DNA from: Tissierella sp. P1 | GTDB taxonomy: Bacteria > Bacillota > Clostridia > Tissierellales > Tissierellaceae | Assembly: GCF_002266425.1 (NCBI RefSeq) | Contig: NZ_NPMN01000012.1 | Location: 62,001-126,000, forward strand | Length of the DNA stretch: 64,000 nt | Direction: 5' to 3' | Shown: positions 30,554 to 40,155 of the stretch, piece after piece | Layout: each line of letters starts with the position of its first letter | How positions within the stretch are numbered: position 1 is the first letter of the stretch | Program-made: the position numbers and the translations under genes | Notes under the pieces: generated by a model | What the model was told of the DNA's origin: nothing | Seen by the model: only the letters and a program-made list of their open reading frames with translations | Database searches by the model: none

Positions 30554-31564
30554 GTGGAAAGAAGAATACTAGGAAGAACTAATCTTGAAGTATCTGTAAT
30601 TGGATTCGGAGGAATTCCAATACAAAGAGTAGACAATGAAATGGCAGTTAAGCTTATCGAAGAATCATGCAATAGAGGTATAAACTTTATAGATACCGCA
30701 AGGGGATATAATGAATCTGAAAGTTTAATAGGTGAAGCATTAGAAAAAGTGGGTAGAGATAAATTTGTCCTAGCTACAAAGTCCATGAAAAGAGATTATG
30801 ATGGAATGCTTCAAGAATTAAGTATTAGTTTAAAAGATCTTAGAACTAATTATATAGATTTATATCAGTTTCATAATGTTAGGAGTCTTGAAGAATTAGA
30901 TTTTATTTTGAGTGAAAATGAAGCCCTTAAGGCTCTAAAAGAAGCAAAGGAAAAGGGTATAATAAAAGAGATAGGTATAACATCTCATAGTCCGGAAATT
31001 TTAGATAAGGCTATAGAGACAGGAGAATTTGCAACTATACAATGTCCATATAATCCTGTTGAACGTCAGGCGGAGGAAGTATTTAAAAAAGCTAAGGAAA
31101 TGAATATTGGAGTAATAGTTATGAAACCATTGGCAGGAGGTGCCATTACTAATGGAGAATTGTCCCTTAGATTTATAGCGGACAATCCTAATATATCTGT
31201 TGCTATTCCTGGAATGGATACATTAGAACAAGTAAGCTCTAATGCACTAGTAGGTATTGATAAAAGGAAATTAACAGATGAAGAAGAGAAAAAGTTATTT
31301 GAAGAAGCAAATTCATTAGGTTCTCAGTTTTGTAGGAGATGTGGATATTGTTTACCTTGCCCTCAAAATATAGATATACCAGTACAATTTTTAATGGAAG
31401 GCTATTATACTAGATATAATTTGAAAGAATGGGCGAAGTCAAGATATGATGCAATGGAAAGAAGAGCAGTACATTGTGTAGAGTGTGGGCTTTGTGAAGG
31501 TAGATGTCCTTATAATCTTCCAATAAGAAAGATGCTTAAAAATGTAGTGAAGAAGTTAGGATAG
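30554..31564 (+). CDS. Aldo/keto reductase with C-terminal 4Fe-4S ferredoxin domain
   Basis: A 336-residue protein. The N-terminal TIM-barrel aldo/keto reductase (residues 1-260) has NFIDTARGY, Lys in LATKSMKR, and DLYQFHN. The C-terminal domain has two cysteine clusters, CRRCGYCLPCPQNI and CVECGLCEGRCPYNLPI, giving one or two 4Fe-4S clusters. Such ferredoxin-type reductases are common in clostridia, with unknown substrates. It starts with GTG after GGGGGG, 12 bases from pyk, and ends at a strong terminator. Confidence 0.92.
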   Translation: MERRILGRTNLEVSVIGFGGIPIQRVDNEMAVKLIEESCNRGINFIDTARGYNESESLIGEALEKVGRDKFVLATKSMKRDYDGMLQELSISLKDLRTNYIDLYQFHNVRSLEELDFILSENEALKALKEAKEKGIIKEIGITSHSPEILDKAIETGEFATIQCPYNPVERQAEEVFKKAKEMNIGVIVMKPLAGGAITNGELSLRFIADNPNISVAIPGMDTLEQVSSNALVGIDKRKLTDEEEKKLFEEANSLGSQFCRRCGYCLPCPQNIDIPVQFLMEGYYTRYNLKEWAKSRYDAMERRAVHCVECGLCEGRCPYNLPIRKMLKNVVKKLG

Positions 31565-31599
31565 GTACAGTATGCTTATTGCTATAGTATGACTTAAGG

Positions 31600-31650
31600 A
31601 ATAACTAAAAAGAGGGCAAATAGCCCTCTTTTTAGTTATTAATTTTTTTT
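31600..31650 (+). terminator. Strong terminator of the pfkA-pyk operon
   Basis: An 18-bp stem (31600-31617 with 31623-31640; core AAAAAGAGGGC / GCCCTCTTTTT), followed by AATTTTTTTT. Confidence 0.93.
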
Positions 31651-31717
31651 ATTTGCTTATTTTCTCTATAACAAATATAATAATACTTAATAATAACTTT
31701 AAGTAAGGAGTATGACT

Positions 31718-32359
31718 ATGAGTGATAGTAAATTAGACACAGATAATATATATGAAATATTAAAAAATAGAATTATACATCTTGAGTATGAACCAGGTCA
31801 AGTTTTAAATGAGGTAGATGTAGCGGAGGAATTTAATATTAGCAGAACACCTATTAGAAGGGTATTTCAGCTATTACATGGAGATAAACTTCTAAATATT
31901 GTTCCTAGATTCGGTGCTCAAGTTACTCCTATTGATTTTAAGCAGATGAAATATATTTTTGAAGTTACAAGGGAGTTAGATCCATTTGCAGCTAGACTTG
32001 CTGTTGAAAGAATAAGTGATGACAAACTTATTGAGTTGGAAGAAATAATATCTAGGCTCAAGAATTATGATATAAGCAAAGATTACCAAAATGCTATTAA
32101 TGATGATGAGCGATTTCATAATATTATATTCTCATCCTGTGGAAACCCATGGTTACAGGATATATTAACATCCTTGCATTATCATACAGAAAGATTATGG
32201 CATTATTGTGAGCAGTATTTTGATAGTATTGATCTCTTTAGTCATACTTTAGGAAAGGTATTAGAGGGAATAAAGGAGAAGGATTCCGACAAAGCAGAAA
32301 AATATGCAAGAGAGCATATAGATGAATTTGTTCTCAAGATAAAAAAAGAAATGTTATAA
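31718..32359 (+). CDS. GntR/FadR-type transcriptional regulator
   Basis: A 213-residue regulator. The N-terminal winged helix has the GntR signature (EPGQVLNEVDVAEEFNISRTPIRRVFQLL). The C-terminal all-helical FCD ligand domain has the metal-binding pattern (Asp/His residues around DDERFHNIIF and the late His). The start at 31718 is 7 bases from AAGGAG; 31712 is too close. It sits directly before the reductase cluster and, although separated by a terminator, is a good candidate for its regulator (inference). Confidence 0.9.
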   Translation: MSDSKLDTDNIYEILKNRIIHLEYEPGQVLNEVDVAEEFNISRTPIRRVFQLLHGDKLLNIVPRFGAQVTPIDFKQMKYIFEVTRELDPFAARLAVERISDDKLIELEEIISRLKNYDISKDYQNAINDDERFHNIIFSSCGNPWLQDILTSLHYHTERLWHYCEQYFDSIDLFSHTLGKVLEGIKEKDSDKAEKYAREHIDEFVLKIKKEML

Positions 32360-32368
32360 AAAATTTTT

Positions 32369-32427
32369 AAAAGCCCTAATTTTAGATGATTTGAGTCATC
32401 TGAAATTAGGGCTTTTGATGTTTTTTG
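32369..32427 (+). terminator. Terminator between the GntR gene and grdA
   Basis: Stem AAAAGCCCTAATTT / AAATTAGGGCTTTT (about 32369-32382 and 32403-32416), capped by a GATGA/TCATC hairpin, then GATGTTTTTT. Confidence 0.88.
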
Positions 32428-32458
32428 AAACTTTCTTAATAATTTTATTAAAATACAC

Positions 32459-32487
32459 TTGAAATACAAAACAAAAACATATAGAAT
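32459..32487 (+). promoter_or_regulatory. Promoter of the grd operon
   Basis: TTGAAA (32459-32464), a 17-base spacer and TAGAAT (32482-32487), about 65 bases before the grdA start. Confidence 0.55.
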
Positions 32488-32551
32488 GTATTTAAGAAAC
32501 AAATGAAAAACATTTAACAAACTGAATTAACAAAGAAAGGAAGTGGAAAAA

Positions 32552-33025
32552 ATGTCAATTTTTAATGAAAACTCAAAAGTTATCATTATTGGAGACAGAG
32601 ATGGTATACCAGGACCAGCTATGGAAGAATGTATAAAGACCACTCCTGCAGAAGTAGTATTTTCAGCAACAGAATGTTTTGTCTGAACGGCTGCAGGTGC
32701 AATGGACTTAGAGAATCAAAAAAGGGTTAAAGATTTAACTGAAAAATACGGTGCAGAAAACATGATCGTATTAATTGGTGGTGCAGAAGCTGAATCAGCA
32801 GGATTAGCAGCTGAAACGGTTACGGCAGGAGACCCAACTTTTGCAGGTCCATTAGCAGGAGTTCCGTTGGGACTTAAAGTGTATCATGCAGTAGAGCCAG
32901 AGTTCAAAGAATCAGTAAATGCTGATGTATATGATGAGCAAATTGGTATGATGGAAATGGTTCTGGATGTTGATTCAATTATTGAAGAAGTTAAAGCTAT
33001 GAGAGATGAATTTACAAAATTTTAA
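32552..33025 (+). CDS. grdA: Glycine reductase component A selenoprotein GrdA (Sec at UGA 32684)
   Basis: Small redox selenoprotein shared by the glycine, sarcosine and betaine reductases; it carries the carboxymethyl group as a selenoether. The 157-residue product contains [15 protein letters not shown], where U is an in-frame TGA at 32684-32686 (residue 45). This is the expected Cys-x-x-Sec site, so the codon is read as selenocysteine and is not a stop. The upstream segment [17 protein letters not shown] matches the GrdA N-terminus. GAAAGGAAG precedes the ATG. It is the first gene of the cluster grdA-grdX-grdE-grdB; many organisms place it after grdE. It requires SelA/B/C, which are not in the window. 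Confidence 0.96.
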
Positions 33026-33080
33026 CAATGGATCTAGAAAACAATAAGATTTCTATGATGATATGGGAGGAGGGAAACTT

Positions 33081-33464
33081 ATGACAAGTAAGATAAATTA
33101 TCAAATTGTGACTAATAATCCGACTGTAAAAAACAATTATGAAGAAGTAACCTTTATTGAAGGTAGCTTTGAAGATGTGTTATTTAAAGTCAGGGATTTA
33201 GTTCATACAGGTTTCGAACTTATTAATCATCCTCTAGGAGCAAGTAGTAGAATGTTTTTCTCTCCATATCGTTCAATCATAATTGGTGAGAAGTCACAAA
33301 AAATAAATGATATTTATATAGAAACCATTGAAAACAGCATAGAAAACTATAAAAAACATATGAACATCAGGAAACCAGATATGGTAAATGGTGAAGATTA
33401 TGCTTTAATTGACAGTGAACTTTTAAAGTCATCATTAGAAGAATTTAAAAGGATTTATAATTAA
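33081..33464 (+). CDS. grdX: GrdX protein
   Basis: A 127-residue protein of the GrdX family, found beside glycine-reductase genes and of unknown biochemical role. Visible: IVTNNPTVKNNYEE, RDLVHTGFELINHPLG and PYRSIIIGE. The ATG at 33081 is preceded by GGGAGGAGGG; an earlier in-frame ATG lies within that site. It is placed between grdA and grdE. A paralogue is coupled to whiA at 23504. Confidence 0.9.
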   Translation: MTSKINYQIVTNNPTVKNNYEEVTFIEGSFEDVLFKVRDLVHTGFELINHPLGASSRMFFSPYRSIIIGEKSQKINDIYIETIENSIENYKKHMNIRKPDMVNGEDYALIDSELLKSSLEEFKRIYN

Positions 33465-33494
33465 AAATTACAAATAAAATGGAGGTGACTTTCC

Positions 33495-34780
33495 TTGAAA
33501 CTTGAACTTAGAAGAATCCATATTAAAGACATCCAGTTAGGAAATGAAACAACTGTAAAAAATGGAGTTCTAACAGTAAACAAAGAGGAATTGATCAATA
33601 AGCTTAAAGAAGATGACAGAATTAAAGATGTTAAGCTTGATGTGGCGAGACCTGGAGAAAAGGTAAGAATTATTCCAGTAAAAGACGTTATTGAGCTAGA
33701 GTGAAAATCGAGGGAGATGGAAATGGTTTCCCAGGAGTATCTACAAAAATGGCTCAATTAGGTGATGGAAAAGTAAATGTACTTTATGGTGCAGCTATAG
33801 TAACAGTTGGTGATATTGTAGGGTTCCAAGAGGGTGTAATTGATATGTGGGGTGAAGGAGCAAAATGGACTCCATTTTCACAGACTTTCAACCTAGTAGT
33901 TGATATTATACCTGTGGAAGGATTAGCTCCACATGTTCACGAAACAACCGTTAGATTGGCAGGATTAAAAGCTGCTGAGTTTGTAGGAGAAGCTGGAAGA
34001 AATGTAGAACCAGATGAGGTATTAGTATATGAAATGGGAAGCCATGCTGAAGAATCCAAAAAATATTCAGACCTACCAAAGGTGGCTTATGTAGAAATGC
34101 TTATCTCTCAAGGATTATTACATGATGGATATATCTATGGTGTGAATAGTCAATTGATATTACCAACCCTTCTACATCCAAACGAGGAATTAGATGGAGC
34201 AGTAATCAGTGGTAACTGTGTTGCAGCATGTGATAAGATAACTACTTATCAACATCAAAATAATTCAGCAATCCTTGATTTATATGCACAGCATGGAAAA
34301 ACTATAAACTTCCTAGGTGTAATACTTACACCAGAATTGACTACACTTGAAGGTAAATTTAGAACCTGTGATTACACAGCAAAATTATGTAAGGGCTTAG
34401 GAGCAGATGGAGTTATTATATCTGAAGAAGGTTATGGTAATCCAGACTCTGACTTATTAATGATTTGTAAGAGATTAGAAGATGCAGGTATAAAGACAGT
34501 ATTAATAACTGATGAATGCTCAGGCTGGGATGGAATGAGCCAACCATTAGCAGATACAGCAAAAGAAGCAGTAGCAGTAGTATCTACAGGAAATGTTAGC
34601 CATGTAGTTACATTACCACCAGCAGATAAGGTAATCGGAAGTGACAAGGCAATAGCAACTTTAGCCGGAGGATGGGAAGGATGTTTGGAGGCTGATGGAA
34701 GTTTGAAATGTGAGTTAAATGCAGTAATAGGAGCAACTTCAGAAATTGGATATCACAACTGTACGGTTAAATTATATTAA
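33495..34780 (+). CDS. grdE: Reductase component B proprotein GrdE, broken by a 1-base deletion
   Basis: Proprotein of the substrate-specific component B; autocleavage at Cys yields alpha and beta subunits, with a pyruvoyl group on the new N-terminus. The first frame (TTG 33495, after GGAGGTGA) gives LELRRIHIKDIQ...RIIPVKDVIELE and stops at 33702. The next frame continues directly with VKIEGDGNGFPGV. Family proteins read through here with a phrase like VIEPRVKVEG, so one base is missing near 33697. The cleavage site GNCVAACDK has Cys at residue 242, the family position. Alternatively the GTGA overlap at 33701 could allow two polypeptides. Whether the substrate is glycine, betaine or sarcosine cannot be settled by eye. 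Confidence 0.9.
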
Positions 34781-34804
34781 TTAGCTTGGAAAGGAGGAGG
34801 AAAT

Positions 34805-36104
34805 ATGAAATTCAAAGTATTATATTATGTTAATCAATTCTTTGGTCAAATAGGTGGAGAAGAAAAGGCCGGAATGGCGCCAATTTTTAAGAACGAAAAT
34901 ATTGGACCAGCATTAGGATTTAATAGTCTTCTTGGAGAAGAAGGAGAAGTGATTGGAACATTAATTTGTGGTGATAACTACTTTAATGAAAATAAAGAAG
35001 AAGCATTAGAATATATAATGAAAGTAATAAAAGAACAAAATCCAGATATGGTTGTGGCAGGACCGGCCTTTAATGCAGGGAGATATGGAATGGCTTGTGC
35101 TGGAGTTGCTAATGCTGTAATAGATGAGTTAGGAATTCCTGTAGTTACAGGTATGTATATAGAAAATCCAGGTCTAGATGTGTGTAGATCTAAGGCTTTA
35201 GTAGTAAATGTAACAGATTCAGCTGCTGGTATGCGTAGTGCACTACCTGTAATGGCTAAATTAACAACTAAATTAATGAAAAATGAAGAAATAGGTCTTC
35301 CAGAGGAAGAAGGATATATCTCCCAAGGTAAGAGACTTACTTGTTTTCTCAGATAAAAGAGGTTCTCAAAGAGCAGTAGAGATGCTGCTAGCTCGTTTAA
35401 ATAGTGAACCTTTTGAAACAGAATTACCAATGCCAGTATTTGATAAGGTAGAACCAGCATCAGCTATTAAAGATTTAAGTAAGGCAACAATTGCTCTAGT
35501 AACTAGTGGCGGTATGGTTCCACACGGTAATCCAGATAGAATTCAATCAGCTAGTGCTCAAAAATGGGGCAAATATGATGTAAGTGGAAGAGATGCGTTA
35601 ACTGGAGAATATTGTACAATTCATGGTGGATTTGATCCTGTATATGCTAATGAGATTCCAGATAGAGTAGCACCACTTGATATGCTAAAAGAATATCAAA
35701 AAGAAGGCATTATAGGTAATGTGTTTCAGTATTTCTATACTACTACAGGTACAGGAACATCTGTTGGAAATGCTATAAAATTTGGTACTGAAATAGGAAA
35801 AGAGTTAAAAGAAGCAGGAGTAGATGGAGTTATACTAACATCAACCTGAGGCACCTGTACACGTTGCGGTGCAACAATGGTAAAAGAAATCGAAAGATAT
35901 GGTATACCAATAGTTCATATGTCTACTATAACTACAATCTCTGAATCGGTCGGAGCTAATAGAATTGTTCCAACCATTGCAATTCCTTATCCAGTTGGAA
36001 ATCCAAATCTTCCAAAGGAAGAAGAATACAAATTAAGAAAGAAAATGGTTGAAAGGGCTCTAAAAGCACTAAGTACAGAAATAACTGAAGTAACTCAGTT
36101 TTAA
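34805..36104 (+). CDS. grdB: Reductase component B selenoprotein GrdB (Sec at UGA 35847), 1-base insertion
   Basis: Gamma subunit of component B, bearing the second selenocysteine. The N-terminal part has YYVNQFFGQIGGEEKAG, ICGDNYFNEN and AGPAFNAGRYG. An extra T near 35341 shifts the frame (GKRLT-CFLR-stop), and removing it gives GKRLT-VFSDKRGSQRAVEML. The Sec site reads TST-U-GTCTRCGATMVKEIE, with TGA at 35847-35849 in frame. With the T removed the product is 432 residues, as expected. AAAGGAGGAGG precedes the ATG. It ends the operon at the hairpin at 36131. The substrate type (glycine, sarcosine or betaine) is undetermined. Confidence 0.94.
35847..35872 (+). promoter_or_regulatory. Candidate bacterial SECIS hairpin of grdB
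   Basis: Directly after the UGA, GCACC (35851-35855) can pair with GGTGC (35868-35872) around a 12-base loop containing GU-rich bases. The position just 3' of the Sec codon fits a bSECIS. It is weak by stem length alone. Confidence 0.5.
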
Positions 36105-36130
36105 TGAGAATTTCCATTATTAAATTAATA

Positions 36131-36157
36131 AAGGGGCTGTATTTAGCCCCTTTTTCC
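36131..36157 (+). terminator. Terminator of the grd operon
   Basis: Stem AAGGGGCT / AGCCCCTT, then TTTCC. Confidence 0.88.
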
Positions 36158-36206
36158 TAAGATAAACCAAGTAAGTTACTATTAACAATGATAGGAGATG
36201 GTAATT

Positions 36207-37304
36207 ATGGAAAAACAGCAAATAAGCTGGGGAAGAGTTATGACGTACGCAGGCGCATTTATTGCATTTTTAATAGGCTCAGGATTTGCAACAGGGCAGG
36301 AGGTACTACAATATTTTAGTTCCTATGGTTATCTAGGAATATTAGGAGTAGTAGTAGTGTTTTTATTATTCCTTTATGTGGGTATTGATTTTGTAACTGT
36401 AGGCCAAAAACATAAATTTCCTAAGGGAAGTGATGTATATAAATATTATTGTGGGAATATAATTGGAAGTTTTTATGATTATTTTTCTATTGCTTTTATA
36501 TATATGTCATTTATAGTTATGATAGGAGGAGCAGGTGCAACTGTAAATCAGCAATATGGACTTCCAACATTTGTTGGAGGAATAATGATGGGAATATTAG
36601 CAGCAGGAACAGTAATATTTGGCTTAGGAAAGATAGTAGATGTAATAGGGAAAATAGGACCAGCTATAATTTTCCTAACAATTATTCTAGGAATATCTGC
36701 TATAGTAAAAAATCCACAGGGATTAGCTTCAGCAAATGAAATAATACCACAGCTTAATTTATTGAAGGCATCCTCTAATTGGTTTTATGCGGCGGCTTCG
36801 TATGTAGGGTTTTGTATGCTATGGCTGGCTGGATTTATGACATCCATGGGTGCATCTAGTAAGAGCAGAAAAGAATCTGTTCTTGGAGTGACCTTTGGTG
36901 CTGTAGGATTTAGTGTAGCATTGGCAATCATTACTCTAGGTATCCTTGCAAATATTGAACAATTAGCTGGCTCAATGGTACCATCATTAATATTAGCTGG
37001 AAATATAAATTCAACATTAGCTATAATATTTTCATTTATAGTGGTAGCTGGTATATATACAACAGCAGTTCCACTTTTATGGCAAGTTGTTGCCAGATTT
37101 TCAGAAGAAAAGACCAATAAATTTAGAATGCTAACAGTAGTATTGGCTGCAATCGGTGTATTTATTGGTTTAAAAGTTCCATTTGATAGATTAGTAAATA
37201 TAATATATGTAATAAACGGCTATGTAGGTATTATCCTATTAGGATTCATGTTAGTGAAAACCATAAGGGTTAGGGTAGCCGATAAACAACAATTAATTAA
37301 GTGA
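36207..37304 (+). CDS. YkvI-family membrane transporter, likely amino acid/betaine carrier
   Basis: A 365-residue protein with about ten hydrophobic segments and a LeuT-like start: GRVMTYAGAFIAFLIGSGFATGQEVLQYF. The GSGFATGQE motif in helix 1 is characteristic of the YkvI/COG3949 group. AGGAG lies 9 bases before the ATG at 36207. It follows grdB after a terminator. Position next to the reductase genes suggests uptake of glycine, sarcosine or betaine, but this is inference from context; the family has no firmly known substrate. Confidence 0.85.
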   Translation: MEKQQISWGRVMTYAGAFIAFLIGSGFATGQEVLQYFSSYGYLGILGVVVVFLLFLYVGIDFVTVGQKHKFPKGSDVYKYYCGNIIGSFYDYFSIAFIYMSFIVMIGGAGATVNQQYGLPTFVGGIMMGILAAGTVIFGLGKIVDVIGKIGPAIIFLTIILGISAIVKNPQGLASANEIIPQLNLLKASSNWFYAAASYVGFCMLWLAGFMTSMGASSKSRKESVLGVTFGAVGFSVALAIITLGILANIEQLAGSMVPSLILAGNINSTLAIIFSFIVVAGIYTTAVPLLWQVVARFSEEKTNKFRMLTVVLAAIGVFIGLKVPFDRLVNIIYVINGYVGIILLGFMLVKTIRVRVADKQQLIK

Positions 37305-37432
37305 GCAAACTCAATTTGAGTACTCAATAGATTCACAAGGAAATCCTTTCCCCATAAGGACTCCTTCCTCTTAAAATATTTTAGCAAGATATTTTATAAG
37401 TTTCGGGTATTTAAAATTTTATGACACATGGT

Positions 37433-37474
37433 AATATAAGTTAGACAGATGACGTCTAACTTATATTATTTTTG
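37433..37474 (+). terminator. Terminator after the transporter gene
   Basis: A 14-bp stem, AATATAAGTTAGAC / GTCTAACTTATATT (37433-37446, 37454-37467), then ATTTTT. Confidence 0.9.
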
Positions 37475-37566
37475 CATATTTTAATTTTACTACTTCTCTT
37501 TTTCATATAAAATGATATAATAGATTTATGTTTAGTGACCCGAAATATATAATAAGGTGGTAGAAT

Positions 37567-38969
37567 ATGAATAAACAAAATAAAACAGAAATGATATTAA
37601 AGGGAAGTATATATAAAGTACTTATTACACTCTCTATACCAATTATGATTAATAGTCTTATCCAGACATTATACAATCTAGTAGATGGATTATATGTAAG
37701 CATGATATCTTCAGTTCATTTTGCAGCCACAGCTTTTGTATGGCCAGTAAACTTCCTATTTATATCATTAGGAATTGGCTTATCTATAGCAGGTACTTCA
37801 CTTTTATCCCAGCTAATAGGTGGAGATAAAATAAAAGAAGCAAAAGAATATTCTACCAACTAATGGCAGTTACATTATTAGCCTCAATAGTGTTTACAAT
37901 TATGGGATATATCATAAGCCCAACAATTATCAGATTAATGGGTGCTACTGGTGATTTAGCTGAACTAGGAAATATTTACTTGAGAATTACATTTCTAGAT
38001 ATGCCTTTTATGTTTCTATTCTTTAATATCAACTCCATGATGAATGCACAGGGAGATACAATAACTCCTACTGTACTTAGTGGTATTTCTGCAATTATAA
38101 ATGTAATCTTAGACCCTATATTTATTTTTACTTTTGATATGGGTATAGCAGGAGCAGCATGGGCTACATTAATATCTAGAGCCATTTTAGCTGTAGTTGG
38201 ATTTATGATGTTATTTAGTGAGAAGAATAAAATTAGACCAAACTTTAGAGGATTTAAATTTAATGGAGAAATAATTAAAGAAATAGTTACAGTAGGTTTA
38301 CCTTCTACAATTGGGCAATCAGGAGCATCCTTAGGCTTTATAGTACTAAATGGATTTATTGGTTCTTATGGAACAGCTACTATAGCAGCATATGCTATGG
38401 TTAACAGAATAACCTCATTAGTAATGCAGCCAGCTATGGGATTAGGATCTGCACTGACTGCAATAGTGGGGCAAAATATGGGTGCAAATCAGATAGATAG
38501 AGTAAAGGAAGCATTTCACAAGGCTTTGAAACTTACTATCATCATAGGATCTGTGGGATGTATACTGTTAATAGTATTTGATAACCCTATTATCAATTTC
38601 TTTATGCAGTCAAAGGATGATCCTTCTGTTATAGAACTAAGTTTGACCTATTTATTTTATATATCATTATCTATGCCGTTAATGGGAATATTTAGCGTAT
38701 TACAAGGATTATTCCAAGGTTCTGGAAATACTAAATATTCCATGGCCATGGAAGTAGGCAGACTTTGGTTTGTGAGACTTCCAATGATATTGATATTTAA
38801 ACATCTTACAAACTGGGGATCTTCAGGTATATGGTTCTCTATGAGCTTTAGTAACCTTATTGTTTGCTTATATGGTTACTGGATATATAGAGGAAATGGA
38901 TGGCAAAAAAGAGTAATAAAATTAGATGATGAATGCCAAGGTGAAGGAACTCTTGGAATAGTTGAATAA
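37567..38969 (+). CDS. MATE family efflux transporter, broken by a 1-base deletion
   Basis: Na+- or H+-driven multidrug exporter with twelve predicted helices in two repeats. The first frame (37567-37863) covers helices 1-3 (IPIMINSLIQTLYNLVDGLYV). It stops at EYSTN, while the next frame continues with YQLMAVTLLASIVFT. Restoring one T (TATTTC instead of TATTC near 37851) joins them as EYFYQLMAV. The joined protein has 467 residues, normal for MATE, with both QTLYNLVD-type motifs and the second-repeat GLPSTIGQSG. It is a single-gene unit ending at the hairpin at 38979. Confidence 0.92.
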
Positions 38970-38978
38970 AATAATGAT

Positions 38979-39007
38979 AAAAACGGAGAATTAATTCTCC
39001 GTTTTTG
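38979..39007 (+). terminator. Terminator after the MATE gene
   Basis: Perfect palindrome AAAAACGGAGAATT / AATTCTCCGTTTTT. A near-identical hairpin occurs at 50043. Confidence 0.93.
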
Positions 39008-39038
39008 TAATTAGGTTATTGATAATTTTGTAATAATT

Positions 39039-39090
39039 CTTTTATTTGTGTGTTAATATAGAGGAAGAAACAGTTCACTTACATTATGAT
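39039..39090 (+). promoter_or_regulatory. Duplicated 52-bp upstream block, copy 1
   Basis: It aligns without gaps to 46436-46487, 42 of 52 bases identical by hand count. The best-conserved parts are ATTTGTG, TTAATA, AGAGGAA, AGTTC and TTACATTAT. It ends in TATGAT, a plausible -10, but has no consensus -35 at the right distance. Probably an activator- or alternative-sigma-dependent promoter. Confidence 0.6.
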
Positions 39091-39104
39091 AAAAGAGGGA
39101 TAAT

Positions 39105-40042
39105 ATGTGTACAGGTATAAAAATAAATTATGAAGATGGTTGTGTTATGGGTAGGACAATGGATTATGAAGTTCCTTTAAATTACAATGTAATTTATTTG
39201 CCAAAAAAGTATGAATTTTGTAATGATTTAATGGGGAAGCCTTTGTATTCAAAGTATAAGACATTAGGTATATGTTTTGAAAATCGAGATCCATTGAAAG
39301 ACGGTATAAATGAGCATGGATTAATGGGAATTACCAATGCTTTTTCAGGGTTCAATCTTTATGCTAATCAAAGTAAATCAGAAAAGATTAATATTTCTAG
39401 TCTAAATTACTTGACATATGCGCTTACAAACTACAAATCTGTAAAGGAATTAATTGAGGATTTACCAAATATTCATATGTCTACTAAAGATCATATGGGG
39501 GAAAATGTAATATCACCAGATTTTCATTTTATGTTTGCCGATTCTACTAAAAGGTGCATTATTATTGAACCTAGAAAAGGGGAATTGATATATTATGAGA
39601 ATCCATATGATGTAATGACCAATTCACCAGGCTTTGAATCTCATGTTAGAAGACTGAAGCAAATTTTAGATTTAGACAATCTTGTAGATTTTAACTCTGC
39701 TAAAAATTTGCCAGGAGGTTATGACCCTATTTCTAGGTTTATTAAAGCATTTTATCTAACTAAAATGAATGTTAAGCCCAATAGTTCAAAAGAGGCACTT
39801 TCATATTCTTATAATATAATGCTGCAATGACTATGCCAAATGGATTTGTTAGAAACGAAAAGTATAATTATACTACTTATACTAGATATATTTGTTCCTA
39901 TGATTCAAAACATAAACTACTAACTGTAAAATCTAACACTAATCCAACGGTTTATCAGTTAGGATTTGAAGACATAGAAGATAAGGATAAAAGACAAGCG
40001 TTTTTTTTAGATACAGATTTTATCGTAGAAAAGTTAAAATAG
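39105..40042 (+). CDS. Choloylglycine hydrolase / penicillin V acylase family enzyme, 1-base deletion
   Basis: Ntn-hydrolase that cleaves linear amides such as bile-salt conjugates, penicillin V or acyl-homoserine lactones. The nucleophile Cys2 follows Met (MCTG). GRTMDYE gives the Arg and Asp, MGITNAF and MTNSPGF the Asn residues, and SRFIKAF the late Arg, so all usual catalytic positions are present. The frame breaks near 39824 (ATG-CTGCA instead of ATG-GCTGCA, one G lost). The next frame completes AAMTMPNGFV and TTYTRYICSYDSK to a 312-residue protein. There is no signal peptide, so it is cytosolic. The substrate cannot be decided from sequence. Confidence 0.88.
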
Positions 40043-40115
40043 CAAAGATTGGGAAATCTGTAATATATAATTTATGTAATTGACAATTTTTACAAAATAA
40101 TATAGACTAGATTTA

Positions 40116-40131
40116 AGTGGTACGAACCACT
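40116..40131. promoter_or_regulatory. Operator AGTGGT-ACGA-ACCACT before the GntR gene
   Basis: A 16-base palindrome, 25 bases before the GntR start. The same half-site flanks the next gene at 40894-40936, suggesting autoregulation and operon control by this GntR protein. Confidence 0.6.
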
Positions 40132-40155
40132 ATTATAAATAGGGTGGTAATATAT

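Noticed and set aside
32684-32686. In-frame TGA splitting the first selenoprotein gene
   Set aside because: The surrounding CFV-(TGA)-TAAGAMDLE is the GrdA selenocysteine site; it is recoded, not a nonsense mutation.
35847-35849. In-frame TGA inside grdB
   Set aside because: TST-(TGA)-GTCTRCG is the known Sec site of this protein; treated as Sec.
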